Assembly (NCBI GenBank): GCA_947487845.1
Contig: CANKYC010000012.1
Coordinates: forward strand, 1-18,804
Reading direction: 5' to 3'
DNA length: 18,804 bases
Source: Rickettsiales bacterium
GTDB lineage: Bacteria; Pseudomonadota; Alphaproteobacteria; Rickettsiales; UBA1997
Below the pieces are notes generated by a model that worked only from the letters and a program-made list of their open reading frames with translations, was not told the DNA's origin and did no database searches. Position 1 is the first letter of the stretch. Each line of letters begins with the position of its first letter. Below are positions 1 to 6,364 of this stretch, in pieces. Both the position numbers and the translations under genes were made by a program.

Positions 1-49
1 TAGGCTCCAACTTATCTATAACGCCTTTAAACATCTCTACAATTTTCAT
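1..49 (-). CDS. Possible 5' end of an unidentified gene, cut by the window edge
   Basis: On the minus strand an ATG at 47-49 opens a frame that stays open to base 1 and reads MKIVEMFKGVIDKLEP. An in-frame stop lies a few codons upstream, so this would be the true N-terminus if the gene is real. It points the same way as the amidase but is about 180 bp downstream of it. Sixteen residues are too few to assign a family, and no ribosome binding site is visible. It could be chance. Confidence 0.35.
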   Translation of the reverse strand, partial: MKIVEMFKGVIDKLEP

Positions 50-228
50 TATGACTTTGATTTATTGTGCTGCTGAGATTTGATCTAATTAAGCTCTTAA
101 TGGCTTAAAAGATAAAATTAGGAGGTTTTTATACGGGGATTTTTGCGGAGAAAATTTATTTAATCTTGCGGGTTTCTTCGTGTCAACTGATAAAAAAATT
201 AATCATCTTTTAAAACTACGTGGTAAAA
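50..228. other. Intergenic stretch downstream of the amidase gene
   Basis: No gene is supported here. Just after the amidase stop the sequence AAAACTACGT occurs twice as a direct repeat with a 13-bp period (212-221 and 225-234, the second copy overlapping the stop codon). A purine-rich TTAGGAGG at about 128-135 looks like a ribosome binding site on the plus strand, but no start codon follows at a usable distance. Confidence 0.4.
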
Positions 229-996
229 CTACGTTTTTCCTACTTCACAAATTTGCTTATATAGGCAATCTAAAACCGCTTGCGATTTTTTTGTCCAAAC
301 ATCTGAATTTTCTTCGCAAAAATGGCGATTAAAAACTCTTGTTAAAGCTTGCATTTCCTCATCAAAACTCTCATTTAAATAAACAACTTTATAGCCAAAT
401 TTTTTAAGTTTTTCTTTAATCTTTAGAATGTCCAAAGCCTCATTTCCAATCTCAAATAATTTTTCTTCCGCCCCAAAAATATCGACAAAAACCCCAACTC
501 CGTTTTCTGCTAAAAACCGCCAGTCAAATAAATGTGATGGATCTTGTTTGCGGTCTAAAAATCCAGTTTCTTTAACATATCCAATATCAGAATGCCCGAC
601 AACATTTTCGGGTTTTAAATGATATTTCTGCATCAAATATTGGCAAAGTTTTAATCCCGATTGCAGCTGAATTTTTTCAAATTTTTTCTCAAAAGGCGCG
701 CTGTTAATAAATTCAATGCCAATCGAATTTTTATTTAAACTTTCAAAACTTTTCCAAAAACTTACTCCCGCGTGATAAGCTACATCATTTTCATCAACTA
801 ATTCAAAAACTTTTCCATCTTCAGCAATTAAAAAATGCGCACTAACGCCATGCTCTTTAAACTGCTCAACCGCATGTTCTACTGAATCTGCCTCAACATG
901 ATGAAGCACCAAAAAATTAATTTTTCTGCTTTCATTTTTCTTTTCGAAAAATTCTGAAAATTTTTTACTTTTATCAATCAGCATAATTTTTGACAT
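229..996 (-). CDS. ampD: N-acetylmuramoyl-L-alanine amidase (AmpD/AmiD type, Amidase_2)
   Basis: This is a zinc amidase that cleaves the bond between N-acetylmuramic acid and the stem peptide during peptidoglycan turnover or recycling. Counting from the ATG at 994-996 (255 aa), the Amidase_2 fold shows FLVLHH (H32 as first zinc ligand), NSIGIEF (E95), VVGHSDIG (H135) and RKQDPS (K150, D152). This is the usual His-His-Asp zinc set plus the catalytic Glu/Lys positions. The C-terminal ~80 residues (LKIKEKLKKFGYKV and beyond) resemble a peptidoglycan-binding helical domain, as in AmiD and in the ~267 aa Rickettsia AmpD. An upstream TTG at 1026 would add ten residues, but the ATG fits the family start better. 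No signal peptide is evident, so a cytoplasmic recycling role is likelier than an outer-membrane one. The gene diverges from maeB across 68 bp. Confidence 0.88.
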   Translation of the reverse strand: MSKIMLIDKSKKFSEFFEKKNESRKINFLVLHHVEADSVEHAVEQFKEHGVSAHFLIAEDGKVFELVDENDVAYHAGVSFWKSFESLNKNSIGIEFINSAPFEKKFEKIQLQSGLKLCQYLMQKYHLKPENVVGHSDIGYVKETGFLDRKQDPSHLFDWRFLAENGVGVFVDIFGAEEKLFEIGNEALDILKIKEKLKKFGYKVVYLNESFDEEMQALTRVFNRHFCEENSDVWTKKSQAVLDCLYKQICEVGKT

Positions 997-1015
997 TAAA
1001 ATTCTTAAAACTAAG

Positions 1016-1026
1016 TTGCGCCGCAA
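1016..1026. promoter_or_regulatory. Small palindrome in the amidase/maeB divergent promoter region
   Basis: The 68-bp divergent region between the amidase (minus) and maeB (plus) contains the perfect palindrome TTGCG-C-CGCAA. A perfect -35-like TTGACA lies on the plus strand at 990-995, overlapping the amidase start codon, but no good -10 follows at 16-18 bp. The palindrome could be an operator or chance; it is the only GC-rich symmetric sequence in this gap. Confidence 0.25.
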
Positions 1027-1064
1027 TTCACTTACGTTATTTCAAACATTTAAACATCCATATT

Positions 1065-3368
1065 ATGGCTAGCAAAAAAGACGCTTCAAAAAACAGCGCA
1101 AAATCTAACTTGGCAACGAAAAATTCAAAAGATCTCGAAGCCTTACAATTTCACACTCAAGGACAACCAGGAAAAGTTGCAATGCATGCAACTAAACCAC
1201 TTAATACTCAACGCGATTTAGCTTTAGCTTATTCTCCCGGTGTTGCAATTCCTTGTTTGGAAATTCAAAAAAATCCTGATTTAGCTTACGATTACACTTC
1301 TAAAGGAAATTACGTTGCCGTTATTTCAAACGGAACCGCAGTTCTCGGGCTTGGAAATTTAGGTGCTATCGCCGGAAAACCGGTTATGGAAGGCAAATCA
1401 GTTTTGTTTAAAAGATTTGCCGACATCGATTCAGTCGACATCGAAGTTGACACCGAAAATACCGACGAATTTATTAACGCTGTAAAATATTTAGGCCCAA
1501 CTTGGGGCGGCATTAATCTTGAAGATATCAAAGCTCCAGAATGCTTTATCATTGAAAGCAAACTTCGTGAAATCATGGATATTCCAGTTTTTCACGACGA
1601 TCAACATGGAACTGCAATCATCTCTGCCGCGGGCATTATCAACGCTTTGCACATTTCGGGCAAAAAATTTAAAGATATTAAAGTTGTAGTAAACGGCGCA
1701 GGCGCTGCTGGTATTGCTTGTTTAGAACTTTTAAAAGCAATGGGTTTGCCGCATGATAACGCAATTTTATGCGACACCAAAGGCACAATTTATAAAGGCA
1801 GATCCGAAGGTATGAACCAATGGAAATCAGCTCACGCCGCCAACACCAAAGCGCGCACACTTTCCGAAGCAATGAAAGGAGCGGACGTGTTTTTAGGTCT
1901 TTCGGTTAAAGGTGCCGTTACCAAAGAAATGGTAAAATCAATGGCGAAAAATCCGGTGATTTTTGCTATGGCCAATCCAGATCCTGAAATTACTCCAGAA
2001 GAAGTTTACGCAACTCGTGACGATGCAATTGTTGCAACTGGTCGCTCTGATTACGAAAACCAAGTTAATAACGTAATGGGCTTTCCTTATATTTTCCGCG
2101 GCGCTTTAGATGTTCGCGCCTCAACTATTAATGAAGAAATGAAAATCGCCGCAGCTCATGCAATTGCAGAACTTGCTCGCGAACATGTTCCGGCTGAAGT
2201 TATCAAAGCTTATGGCGGCCGCGACATGAAATTTGGTCCGCGTTACATTATTCCAACTCCATTCGATGCACGCTTAATTAGCGTGGTTCCATTGGCTGTT
2301 GCTAAAGCTGCGGTTGAAACTGGAGTTGCCAGAAAACCAATTAAAGATTGGGATGCTTATAAAAAACAACTACAAGCGCGTCGCGATCCTTCGATGAACA
2401 GCTTGAGCATGATTTTTGAAAAGCTTGAAAGAAGCCCGAAAAAAATAATTTTTGCTGAAGGCGAACAACCAGAAATGATCCGCGTTGCTGCAATGTGGCG
2501 CGATAGCGGTTATGGCTTGCCAATTCTCGTTGGTAAAAAAGACCGCATTTTGGAAAATATGAAAGAAGCAAATATTTCTCCTAATGGAATTGAAATTTAC
2601 AACGCCGCAATTTCTGAACAAAATATTAAATTCACTGATTACCTTTACCAAAAATTACAAAGAAATGGCGTGCTTCGCTCTGACTGCGCGCGCATGGTAA
2701 AAAATGATCGCAACATTTTTGCCGCTTCAATGCTGGCTTGCGGACATGGCGACGCTTTAATCACAGGCTTAACCCGCGGTTATCGCCAATCTTTGACTGA
2801 CGTTTGGAAAGTTTTGAAAAATAAAAAAGATAATATCGTTCTTGGTATTTCAATGGTGATTTCAAAAGGCAAAACCATCTTCATTTCCGATACCGCTTGT
2901 TCAGAACTTTCTTCATCGGAACATTTAGCTGACATCGCCATCCAAACCGCCAAAAAAGTGCGCGATATGGGTTACGAACCAAGAGTTGCTTTCTTGTCAT
3001 TTTCAAATTTTGGTTCAGCTCTAAAAGTTGAATCAAGCCGCATTAAACATGCTGTCGAAATTTTGGATGGCATGAAAAAAATTGATTTCGAATATGACGG
3101 CGAAATGACTGCTGACGTGGCTTTAAACATGGATAAAATGGCGAAATATCCATTTAGCCGTTTAACCGCACCAGCAAATATTTTAATTTGCCCCGGTTTG
3201 CATTCAGCTTCAATTGCCACTAAACTTTTAGAAGAAGTTGGCAATTGCACAGTTATCGGCCCAATCTTGGATGGTTTTGAAAAATCAGTTCAGATCGTGA
3301 CGATGAATAGTTCGGTTAATGATATTTTAAACATGGCGGCGATTGCTGCTACTAGCTCTTCTAAATAA
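1065..3368 (+). CDS. maeB: NADP-dependent malic enzyme with C-terminal phosphotransacetylase-like domain
   Basis: This cytoplasmic enzyme oxidatively decarboxylates malate to pyruvate and CO2 with reduction of NAD(P). At 767 aa it has the typical MaeB length. The malic N-terminal domain carries AYSPGVAIPCLEI (Y56 in the catalytic region) and the metal-binding segment FHDDQHGTAII (from H177). The NAD(P)-binding Rossmann domain shows NGAGAAGIACLELL (GAGAAG at 211-216) and AMANPDPEI. From about residue 445 a phosphotransacetylase-like domain follows (KKIIFAEGEQPEMIRVA, LILICPGLH-like segments). This domain is regulatory rather than catalytic in characterised MaeB proteins. The ATG at 1065 (MASKKDASK) is chosen over a TTG at 990, which would run into the divergent amidase. 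No Shine-Dalgarno is visible. Two small plus-strand genes follow after 12 and 6 bp, so an operon is likely. Confidence 0.96.
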   Translation: MASKKDASKNSAKSNLATKNSKDLEALQFHTQGQPGKVAMHATKPLNTQRDLALAYSPGVAIPCLEIQKNPDLAYDYTSKGNYVAVISNGTAVLGLGNLGAIAGKPVMEGKSVLFKRFADIDSVDIEVDTENTDEFINAVKYLGPTWGGINLEDIKAPECFIIESKLREIMDIPVFHDDQHGTAIISAAGIINALHISGKKFKDIKVVVNGAGAAGIACLELLKAMGLPHDNAILCDTKGTIYKGRSEGMNQWKSAHAANTKARTLSEAMKGADVFLGLSVKGAVTKEMVKSMAKNPVIFAMANPDPEITPEEVYATRDDAIVATGRSDYENQVNNVMGFPYIFRGALDVRASTINEEMKIAAAHAIAELAREHVPAEVIKAYGGRDMKFGPRYIIPTPFDARLISVVPLAVAKAAVETGVARKPIKDWDAYKKQLQARRDPSMNSLSMIFEKLERSPKKIIFAEGEQPEMIRVAAMWRDSGYGLPILVGKKDRILENMKEANISPNGIEIYNAAISEQNIKFTDYLYQKLQRNGVLRSDCARMVKNDRNIFAASMLACGHGDALITGLTRGYRQSLTDVWKVLKNKKDNIVLGISMVISKGKTIFISDTACSELSSSEHLADIAIQTAKKVRDMGYEPRVAFLSFSNFGSALKVESSRIKHAVEILDGMKKIDFEYDGEMTADVALNMDKMAKYPFSRLTAPANILICPGLHSASIATKLLEEVGNCTVIGPILDGFEKSVQIVTMNSSVNDILNMAAIAATSSSK

Positions 3369-3380
3369 TTAATTATTAAC

Positions 3381-3779
3381 ATGCCCATTGACTCACACAT
3401 GCTCCAATCCAGTGGAGCATTAGGTAACGTTTCGACTGGTTCGGAAATCCCTCAAAATTCTGGCGCAAAAGGCATGCTTTCCATCCTTGAAGGAAATAAA
3501 ATTAGTTTTGGTGAAAGCTCTCTTGATAACACGTTTACCAACGGCGGTATAGATGGAGGATTATTTGGTGAATTAAATAATGAAGGCGGGGCTTTGGGTC
3601 AAACTATTACTGGCCAAATAGAAAAATCTTTGGGTCATCACGTTACCACTCAACCAGATGGTCAACCGGGATTATCTTTAGATAATCTTGGCGGAGAACG
3701 CTTTCAACCGGTTCCCAATGTTTCTGGCGATACTCAATTAAAACATCTAAGCGCCAGAGGTGGCGCATCACAAAGTTGA
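3381..3779 (+). CDS. Hypothetical Gly/Ser/Asn-rich protein, possibly disordered
   Basis: I do not recognise this 132 aa protein. It starts at an ATG 12 bp after the maeB stop and ends 6 bp before the DUF1674 gene, so it is probably co-transcribed with both. It is rich in Gly, Ser, Asn and Gln, with few hydrophobic residues, no membrane segment and no signal peptide. A loose motif recurs: SGALGNV near residue 11, SGAKGML near 27, and GGALGQT near 70. The C-terminus (HLSARGGASQS) is also low-complexity. The composition suggests an intrinsically disordered or surface/secreted protein, but nothing in the sequence proves export. It is not a shadow frame, since no better frame overlaps it. No Shine-Dalgarno is evident. 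Confidence 0.65.
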   Translation: MPIDSHMLQSSGALGNVSTGSEIPQNSGAKGMLSILEGNKISFGESSLDNTFTNGGIDGGLFGELNNEGGALGQTITGQIEKSLGHHVTTQPDGQPGLSLDNLGGERFQPVPNVSGDTQLKHLSARGGASQS

Positions 3780-3785
3780 TAATAT

Positions 3786-3950
3786 ATGAAAAATCAGGAA
3801 AATTTAGAACAGAAAAAATGTGGCGAATCTTGCGAATGCAAAACCGCCAATGATATAAAAAAAGAAGAAATAAAAGTGGAAGAAAAAGTTGAACAAGATC
3901 CAACTCGTTTTGGTGATTGGCAGGTGAATGGTCGGGCGATTGATTTTTAG
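3786..3950 (+). CDS. DUF1674 protein (SdhAF4-type succinate dehydrogenase assembly factor)
   Basis: A 54-codon gene starts at ATG 3786 and ends at TAG 3950. The C-terminus reads DPTRFGDWQVNGRAIDF, which is the conserved end of the DUF1674 family. That family includes mitochondrial SDHAF4, which binds flavinylated SdhA and promotes succinate dehydrogenase assembly. The N-terminal half is a Lys/Glu-rich linker with three cysteines (C12, C16, C18), variable in the family. Alphaproteobacterial members are often about this length, so the gene is complete. It is the third gene of the maeB run, which places a TCA-cycle assembly factor beside malic enzyme. It is followed by the repeat-filled region 3951-4473. 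Confidence 0.88.
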   Translation: MKNQENLEQKKCGESCECKTANDIKKEEIKVEEKVEQDPTRFGDWQVNGRAIDF

Positions 3951-3960
3951 CTGTTATTAA

Positions 3961-4132
3961 ATCGAGCTAGCATCTCGACGACGCGCCAAAGGCGCTTTGC
4001 TCGATTACCTAAAGCTTTTTTATTTTTACCTAAGGGTTTTTTATTTTTACCTAAACTTTCTTATTTTTGTCGAGCAGAAAATATTTTTAGGTCATCGAGC
4101 AAAGCGCAGCGTCGTCGAGATGCTTGCTCGAT
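3961..4132. repeat. Long imperfect inverted repeat (arms ~45 and 39 bp)
   Basis: The left arm (3961-4005) and right arm (4094-4132) are reverse complements. They share ATCGAGC(T/A)AGCATCTCG, then ACGACGC, then GCGCTTTGCTCGAT; the left arm has about 6-7 extra bases (GCCAAAG) near its middle. The arms are GC-richer than the surroundings. The loop contains the 21-bp tandem repeat listed separately. RNA from either strand would fold into a strong hairpin just after the DUF1674 gene. It could be a mobile palindromic element or a transcription stop. Confidence 0.8.
4005..4067. repeat. Three tandem 21-bp units inside the inverted-repeat loop
   Basis: TTACCTAA begins at 4005, 4026 and 4047, giving an exact 21-bp period. 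Each unit is TTACCTAA followed by a variable trinucleotide-like stretch and a T-rich run ending in TATTT. A fourth, inverted trace of the motif (TTAGGT) occurs at about 4087-4092 beside the right arm. The units are not spaced or conserved like a CRISPR array. Confidence 0.7.
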
Positions 4133-4160
4133 TTTTTCTTCGTTAGATTCCAGTTCACGC

Positions 4161-4242
4161 TAGATCCTAAAAACAAGTTCAGGATGAATAATATAGGAAG
4201 ATCTATCAGATTTCGTCATCTTGAACTTGTTTTCAGGATCTA
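4161..4242. repeat. Inverted pair of a dispersed palindromic repeat
   Basis: Two copies of a ~27-bp element face each other. The copy at 4161-4187 (minus orientation) and the copy at 4216-4242 (plus orientation) both read TCATC(C/T)TGAACTTGTTT followed by (T/C)AGGATCTA. Each copy is itself a short hairpin (TCCTGAA...TTCAGGA-like) and the pair makes a larger one. A third copy lies at 12251-12298. Copies two and three also share the upstream AGGAAGATCTA. The TCATCCTGAACTTGTTTCAGG type of palindrome is, from general knowledge, common between genes in alphaproteobacteria. Confidence 0.75.
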
Positions 4243-4300
4243 TCCGATCTCATCACGGAGAAAATAATCAATTAAAACCCAATACTCTCTTGGCATAATT

Positions 4301-4397
4301 AAAAAAACTCGATGTCACCCTGAGCTTGTCGAAGGGTGATTCTGTTTTTGGGCTTGAATCACCCTTCGACAAGCTCAGGGTGACATCGAGTTTTTTT
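4301..4397. terminator. Perfect 42-bp-arm hairpin, probable bidirectional terminator
   Basis: Bases 4301-4342 are an exact reverse complement of 4356-4397, with a 13-base loop. The outer ends are A7 on the left and T7-8 on the right, so each strand shows a long stem followed by a U-run. It sits between the convergent plus-strand maeB run and the minus-strand M16 gene, as expected of a bidirectional terminator. The arm core (CACCCTGAGCTTGTCGAAGG) is a widely scattered bacterial intergenic palindrome half, so the structure may be two head-to-head copies of a repeat element taken over as a terminator. Confidence 0.8.
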
Positions 4398-4398
4398 T

Positions 4399-4473
4399 GA
4401 AGAAAATATTTAATTAAGAAGAAATATTTAATTAAGAAGAAAATATTTAATTAAGAAGAAAATATTTAATTAA
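4399..4473. repeat. Four tandem 18-19 bp AT-rich units
   Basis: The unit GAAGAAAATATTTAATTAA starts at 4399, 4418, 4436 and 4455 with lengths 19, 18, 19 and 19. The second unit lacks one A. The fourth unit covers the last codons and the stop codon of the M16 peptidase gene on the opposite strand, so repeat expansion has happened at, or grown out of, the 3' end of that gene. Confidence 0.85.
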
Positions 4474-5728
4474 AATTCTTCTTAATCTCATCTAAATCCA
4501 TCACTTTTTTCACCTTGCCAATCGCTGTAAATGTTGGATTTGAAGCAGTAAAAATCGCTTCCGCAACTCTCGCAATATCGGCTTTTGTCACCGCAGAAAC
4601 TCTTTGCAAAATTTCTTTGTCTGAAATCAGTCGATCATGCGATAAAATATCGCCGCCAAGTCTTTGCATTCTTGATCCGGTGCTTTCTTTTGCCATCAAC
4701 AAACCAGCTTTAAATTGTGTATGTACACGATCCATTTCCTGACTTGAAATTTTTCCGCAGATTTTTTTCACCTCATCGCAAGTTGCAGAAATTAGTTCAT
4801 TAGTTTTTTCTGGCGTAGTTCCGGCGTAAATTCCAAACAATCCCGAATCTTTGTAAGCATAATTAAATGCATAAATCGAATAAGCCAAACCGCGATTTTC
4901 ACGAACTTCTTGAAATAAGCGCGAAGACATTCCGCCGCCCAAAATCATCGCTAGAATTTGCGAAGCGTAGTAATCTTCATCCAAATATGATTTTCCTTCA
5001 AACCCCAAAACCAAATTAATTTGCTCTAATTTTCTTTCTTTCCTGAAATCGCCGCCGCTATATTTTGCCGTTTCGGAATTTTTAATTTTTGAATCTCCGA
5101 GTTTGGTAAAATATTTTTTCGACCATTTAACCAAATCTTCTTCATTAATATTTCCTGCCGCTGCAACTGCAATATTTTTGCAACTATATTGATCACGAAT
5201 GTAATTAATAAAATGCTCGCGCTTGAATTTTTTGATATTTTTTATTGGGCCTAAAATTGTTTGTCCCAAAGACTGATTCGGAAAAGCTACTTCTTGAAAA
5301 TAATCAAAAATAATATCATCTGGCGTATCATTCGTCATCGCAATTTCCTGCAAAATCACACCGCGCTCTTTTTCCAATTCTACTTTATCAAAAATCGAGT
5401 TTTGCAAAATGTCAGATAAAAACTCCAGCGCAAATTCAGCATGTTGTTTTAAAACTTTAGCGTAATAAACCGTTTTTTCTTTGGATGTATAAGCATTAAT
5501 TCTGCCGCCGATTCCTTCAAATTCTTCGGCTATTCTTTTTGAACTTCTTTTTTGGGTTCCCTTAAAAGCCATATGCTCAAGAAAATGTGAAATTCCGCTA
5601 ATTTCAGCAGATTCATTTCTACTTCCGGTATTTACAAAAACTCCGACCGAAACTGTTTCGACTTCTTTCATTTCGTCCGCGGCAACGCGAAGCCCGTTTG
5701 GCAAAGTAATTATTTTTTGTTTAGACAT
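4466..5728 (-). CDS. M16 family zinc metallopeptidase (processing-peptidase-like)
   Basis: This 420 aa protein is an M16B peptidase, the family of mitochondrial processing peptidase and the Rickettsia putative processing protease. The inverted zinc motif HFLEH is at H48-E51-H52. The third ligand E128 (ERGVILQEI) lies 76 residues beyond H52, the usual family spacing, so the zinc site looks intact. The C-terminal M16 domain follows from about residue 170, with the substrate-side segment GGGMSSRLFQEVRENRGLAYSIYAF near residues 264-288. No signal peptide is seen, so a cytoplasmic location is likely unless it is exported by another route. The physiological substrate is not evident. The ATG at 5726-5728 has no Shine-Dalgarno. 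The last codons fall in the 19-bp tandem repeat. Confidence 0.93.
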   Translation of the reverse strand: MSKQKIITLPNGLRVAADEMKEVETVSVGVFVNTGSRNESAEISGISHFLEHMAFKGTQKRSSKRIAEEFEGIGGRINAYTSKEKTVYYAKVLKQHAEFALEFLSDILQNSIFDKVELEKERGVILQEIAMTNDTPDDIIFDYFQEVAFPNQSLGQTILGPIKNIKKFKREHFINYIRDQYSCKNIAVAAAGNINEEDLVKWSKKYFTKLGDSKIKNSETAKYSGGDFRKERKLEQINLVLGFEGKSYLDEDYYASQILAMILGGGMSSRLFQEVRENRGLAYSIYAFNYAYKDSGLFGIYAGTTPEKTNELISATCDEVKKICGKISSQEMDRVHTQFKAGLLMAKESTGSRMQRLGGDILSHDRLISDKEILQRVSAVTKADIARVAEAIFTASNPTFTAIGKVKKVMDLDEIKKNFN

Positions 5729-5769
5729 AAACTAAGGGAAAGGATTTTGTATTTTGAACAGGTTCTAAG

Positions 5770-5860
5770 AGCCCGTCTAAGATTTTTTTAATTTCGGATT
5801 TTGGCATATTTTTTACCAAAAATTGGATCAAAAGCGGGATTAAAAAGATTTTAGACAGGC
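5770..5860. mobile_element. 91-bp MITE-like element with IS-type terminal inverted repeats
   Basis: The left end (AGCCCGTCTAAGATTTTTTT, from 5770) and the reverse complement of the right end (GCCTGTCTAAAATCTTTTT, ending at 5860) match over about 19 bases with two or three differences. Both sides are flanked by TTCTAAG (5763-5769 and 5861-5867), whose core CTAA fits the YTAR target duplication of IS5-type elements. There is no coding capacity, so it would be a non-autonomous element mobilised by a transposase elsewhere. It lies just upstream of the M16 gene and may carry or separate its promoter. The IS family is inference. Confidence 0.55.
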
Positions 5861-5867
5861 TTCTAAG

Positions 5868-6122
5868 GGAGTTTTATTATCTTGAATAGCCCTTTATTAT
5901 TGTCAATCCATGGAGCCAGAATTTCTCACAGATGAATGGCAGTTTGCTATTGATATTGGACCATTACTGCCGATTTTCATAAAAGAAAAACTAGATGCTT
6001 TTCTACAAAATTTACAAAAACTTTTGTCTTCCTGCATAAAGTATTGATCTTGATGCGAAAATCTTGCTAAAAAAGCGGGTGAATTGGAAAGAGGTTTTTT
6101 ATCCTCTTTCCTCTTCCTCTTG
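5868..6122. other. Gene-poor stretch with possible gene debris
   Basis: No intact gene is convincing here. On the plus strand 5910-6047 is a 45-codon frame starting MEPEFLTDEW and containing IGPLLP, faintly like the LTDEQW...PLLP start of IS5-family transposases. On the minus strand, frames joined by a frameshift near 6040 read ...FSHQDQY then KVFVNFVEKHL, faintly like the end of a LysR-type regulator. Both readings are short and could be chance. An 86-codon minus frame across 5903-6163 overlaps the small gene next door and is probably not real. Confidence 0.3.
6086..6111. terminator. Hairpin after the second small gene
   Basis: GGAAAGAGG (6086-6094) pairs perfectly with CCTCTTTCC (6103-6111) around an 8-base loop. 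It lies 11 bp beyond the stop of the minus-strand small gene at 6123-6302. On that strand it is not followed by a T-run, so it is a weak intrinsic terminator candidate or an mRNA 3'-end stabiliser. Confidence 0.4.
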
Positions 6123-6302
6123 TTAAGAGTTTTGTTTGTTTTGCTGATTAGCATTTTTACCATTGGTATCGCAGAAATCTCTGATTTCTTCTTCAGTGCG
6201 ATCTTCTTGCAAGAAGCTGTATAATTTATTTTGGAAATCTTTGTTTCCGCTATTATTTGTAGAAGCTTGAGAATTGTTGTTTTGATTATTCTGATTTGTC
6301 AT
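6123..6302 (-). CDS. Small Asn/Gln-rich protein, paralogue of the neighbouring gene
   Basis: A 59-codon gene (ATG at 6300-6302, TAA at 6123-6125) whose family I do not recognise. Residues 1-20 are dominated by Asn, Gln and Ser (MTNQNNQNNNSQASTNNS). Residues 22-46 form a likely helical segment, DFQNKLYSFLQEDRTEEEI then RDFCDT, and the tail is again Asn/Gln-rich. The central part aligns with the next gene upstream: QxKLxxFLx...TxxEIxxFC. This shared core, the similar size and the similar composition mark a tandem duplication. The start is set by an AGG ribosome binding site 7 bases upstream. There is no signal peptide or membrane segment. A terminator separates it from its paralogue, with a TATACT -10-like box at 6326-6331. 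Confidence 0.72.
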   Translation of the reverse strand: MTNQNNQNNNSQASTNNSGNKDFQNKLYSFLQEDRTEEEIRDFCDTNGKNANQQNKQNS

Positions 6303-6308
6303 GTGAAC

Positions 6309-6313
6309 ACCTA
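6309..6313 (-). promoter_or_regulatory. Ribosome binding site of the 59-codon gene, with upstream -10-like box
   Basis: On the minus strand TAGGTG lies before the ATG at 6302, with AGG spaced by 7 bases (TGTTCAC). A TATACT box at 6331-6326 (minus strand), directly after the terminator T-run, could be the -10 of a separate promoter. No good -35 is seen. Confidence 0.5.
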
Positions 6314-6331
6314 GTTTTAAATTTTAAGTAT

Positions 6332-6364
6332 AAAAAAATGGGGAGAGTTTTTCTCCCCCCATTT
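6332..6364 (-). terminator. Rho-independent terminator of the upstream small gene
   Basis: Read on the minus strand, AAATGGGG, a bulge, then AGA-loop-TCT and CCCCATTT form a stem, followed directly by TTTTTTTA. It begins 3 bases after the stop of the gene at 6367-6552, so it is well placed to end that transcript. The two-base bulge makes the stem imperfect. Confidence 0.75.

Noticed and set aside
428..622. Plus-strand frame inside the amidase gene
   Set aside because: The amidase frame carries all catalytic motifs; this one has no recognisable feature.
990..1064. TTG-started N-terminal extension of maeB
   Set aside because: It overlaps the amidase start codon, does not resemble malic enzymes, and the ATG at 1065 gives the usual length.
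2341..3250. Several minus-strand frames inside maeB
   Set aside because: All are antisense to the conserved phosphotransacetylase-like domain and share no family pattern.
3643..3903. 86-codon minus-strand frame opposite the small maeB-run genes
   Set aside because: It spans the gap between two plus-strand genes, one of which (DUF1674) is firmly identified.
4005..4473. CRISPR array among the tandem repeats
   Set aside because: Units are contiguous with no unique spacers of constant length, and no cas gene is nearby.
5903..6163. 86-codon minus-strand frame
   Set aside because: It overlaps the 3' end of the small gene at 6123-6302, has no ribosome binding site and no family pattern; its end is mentioned only as possible debris.
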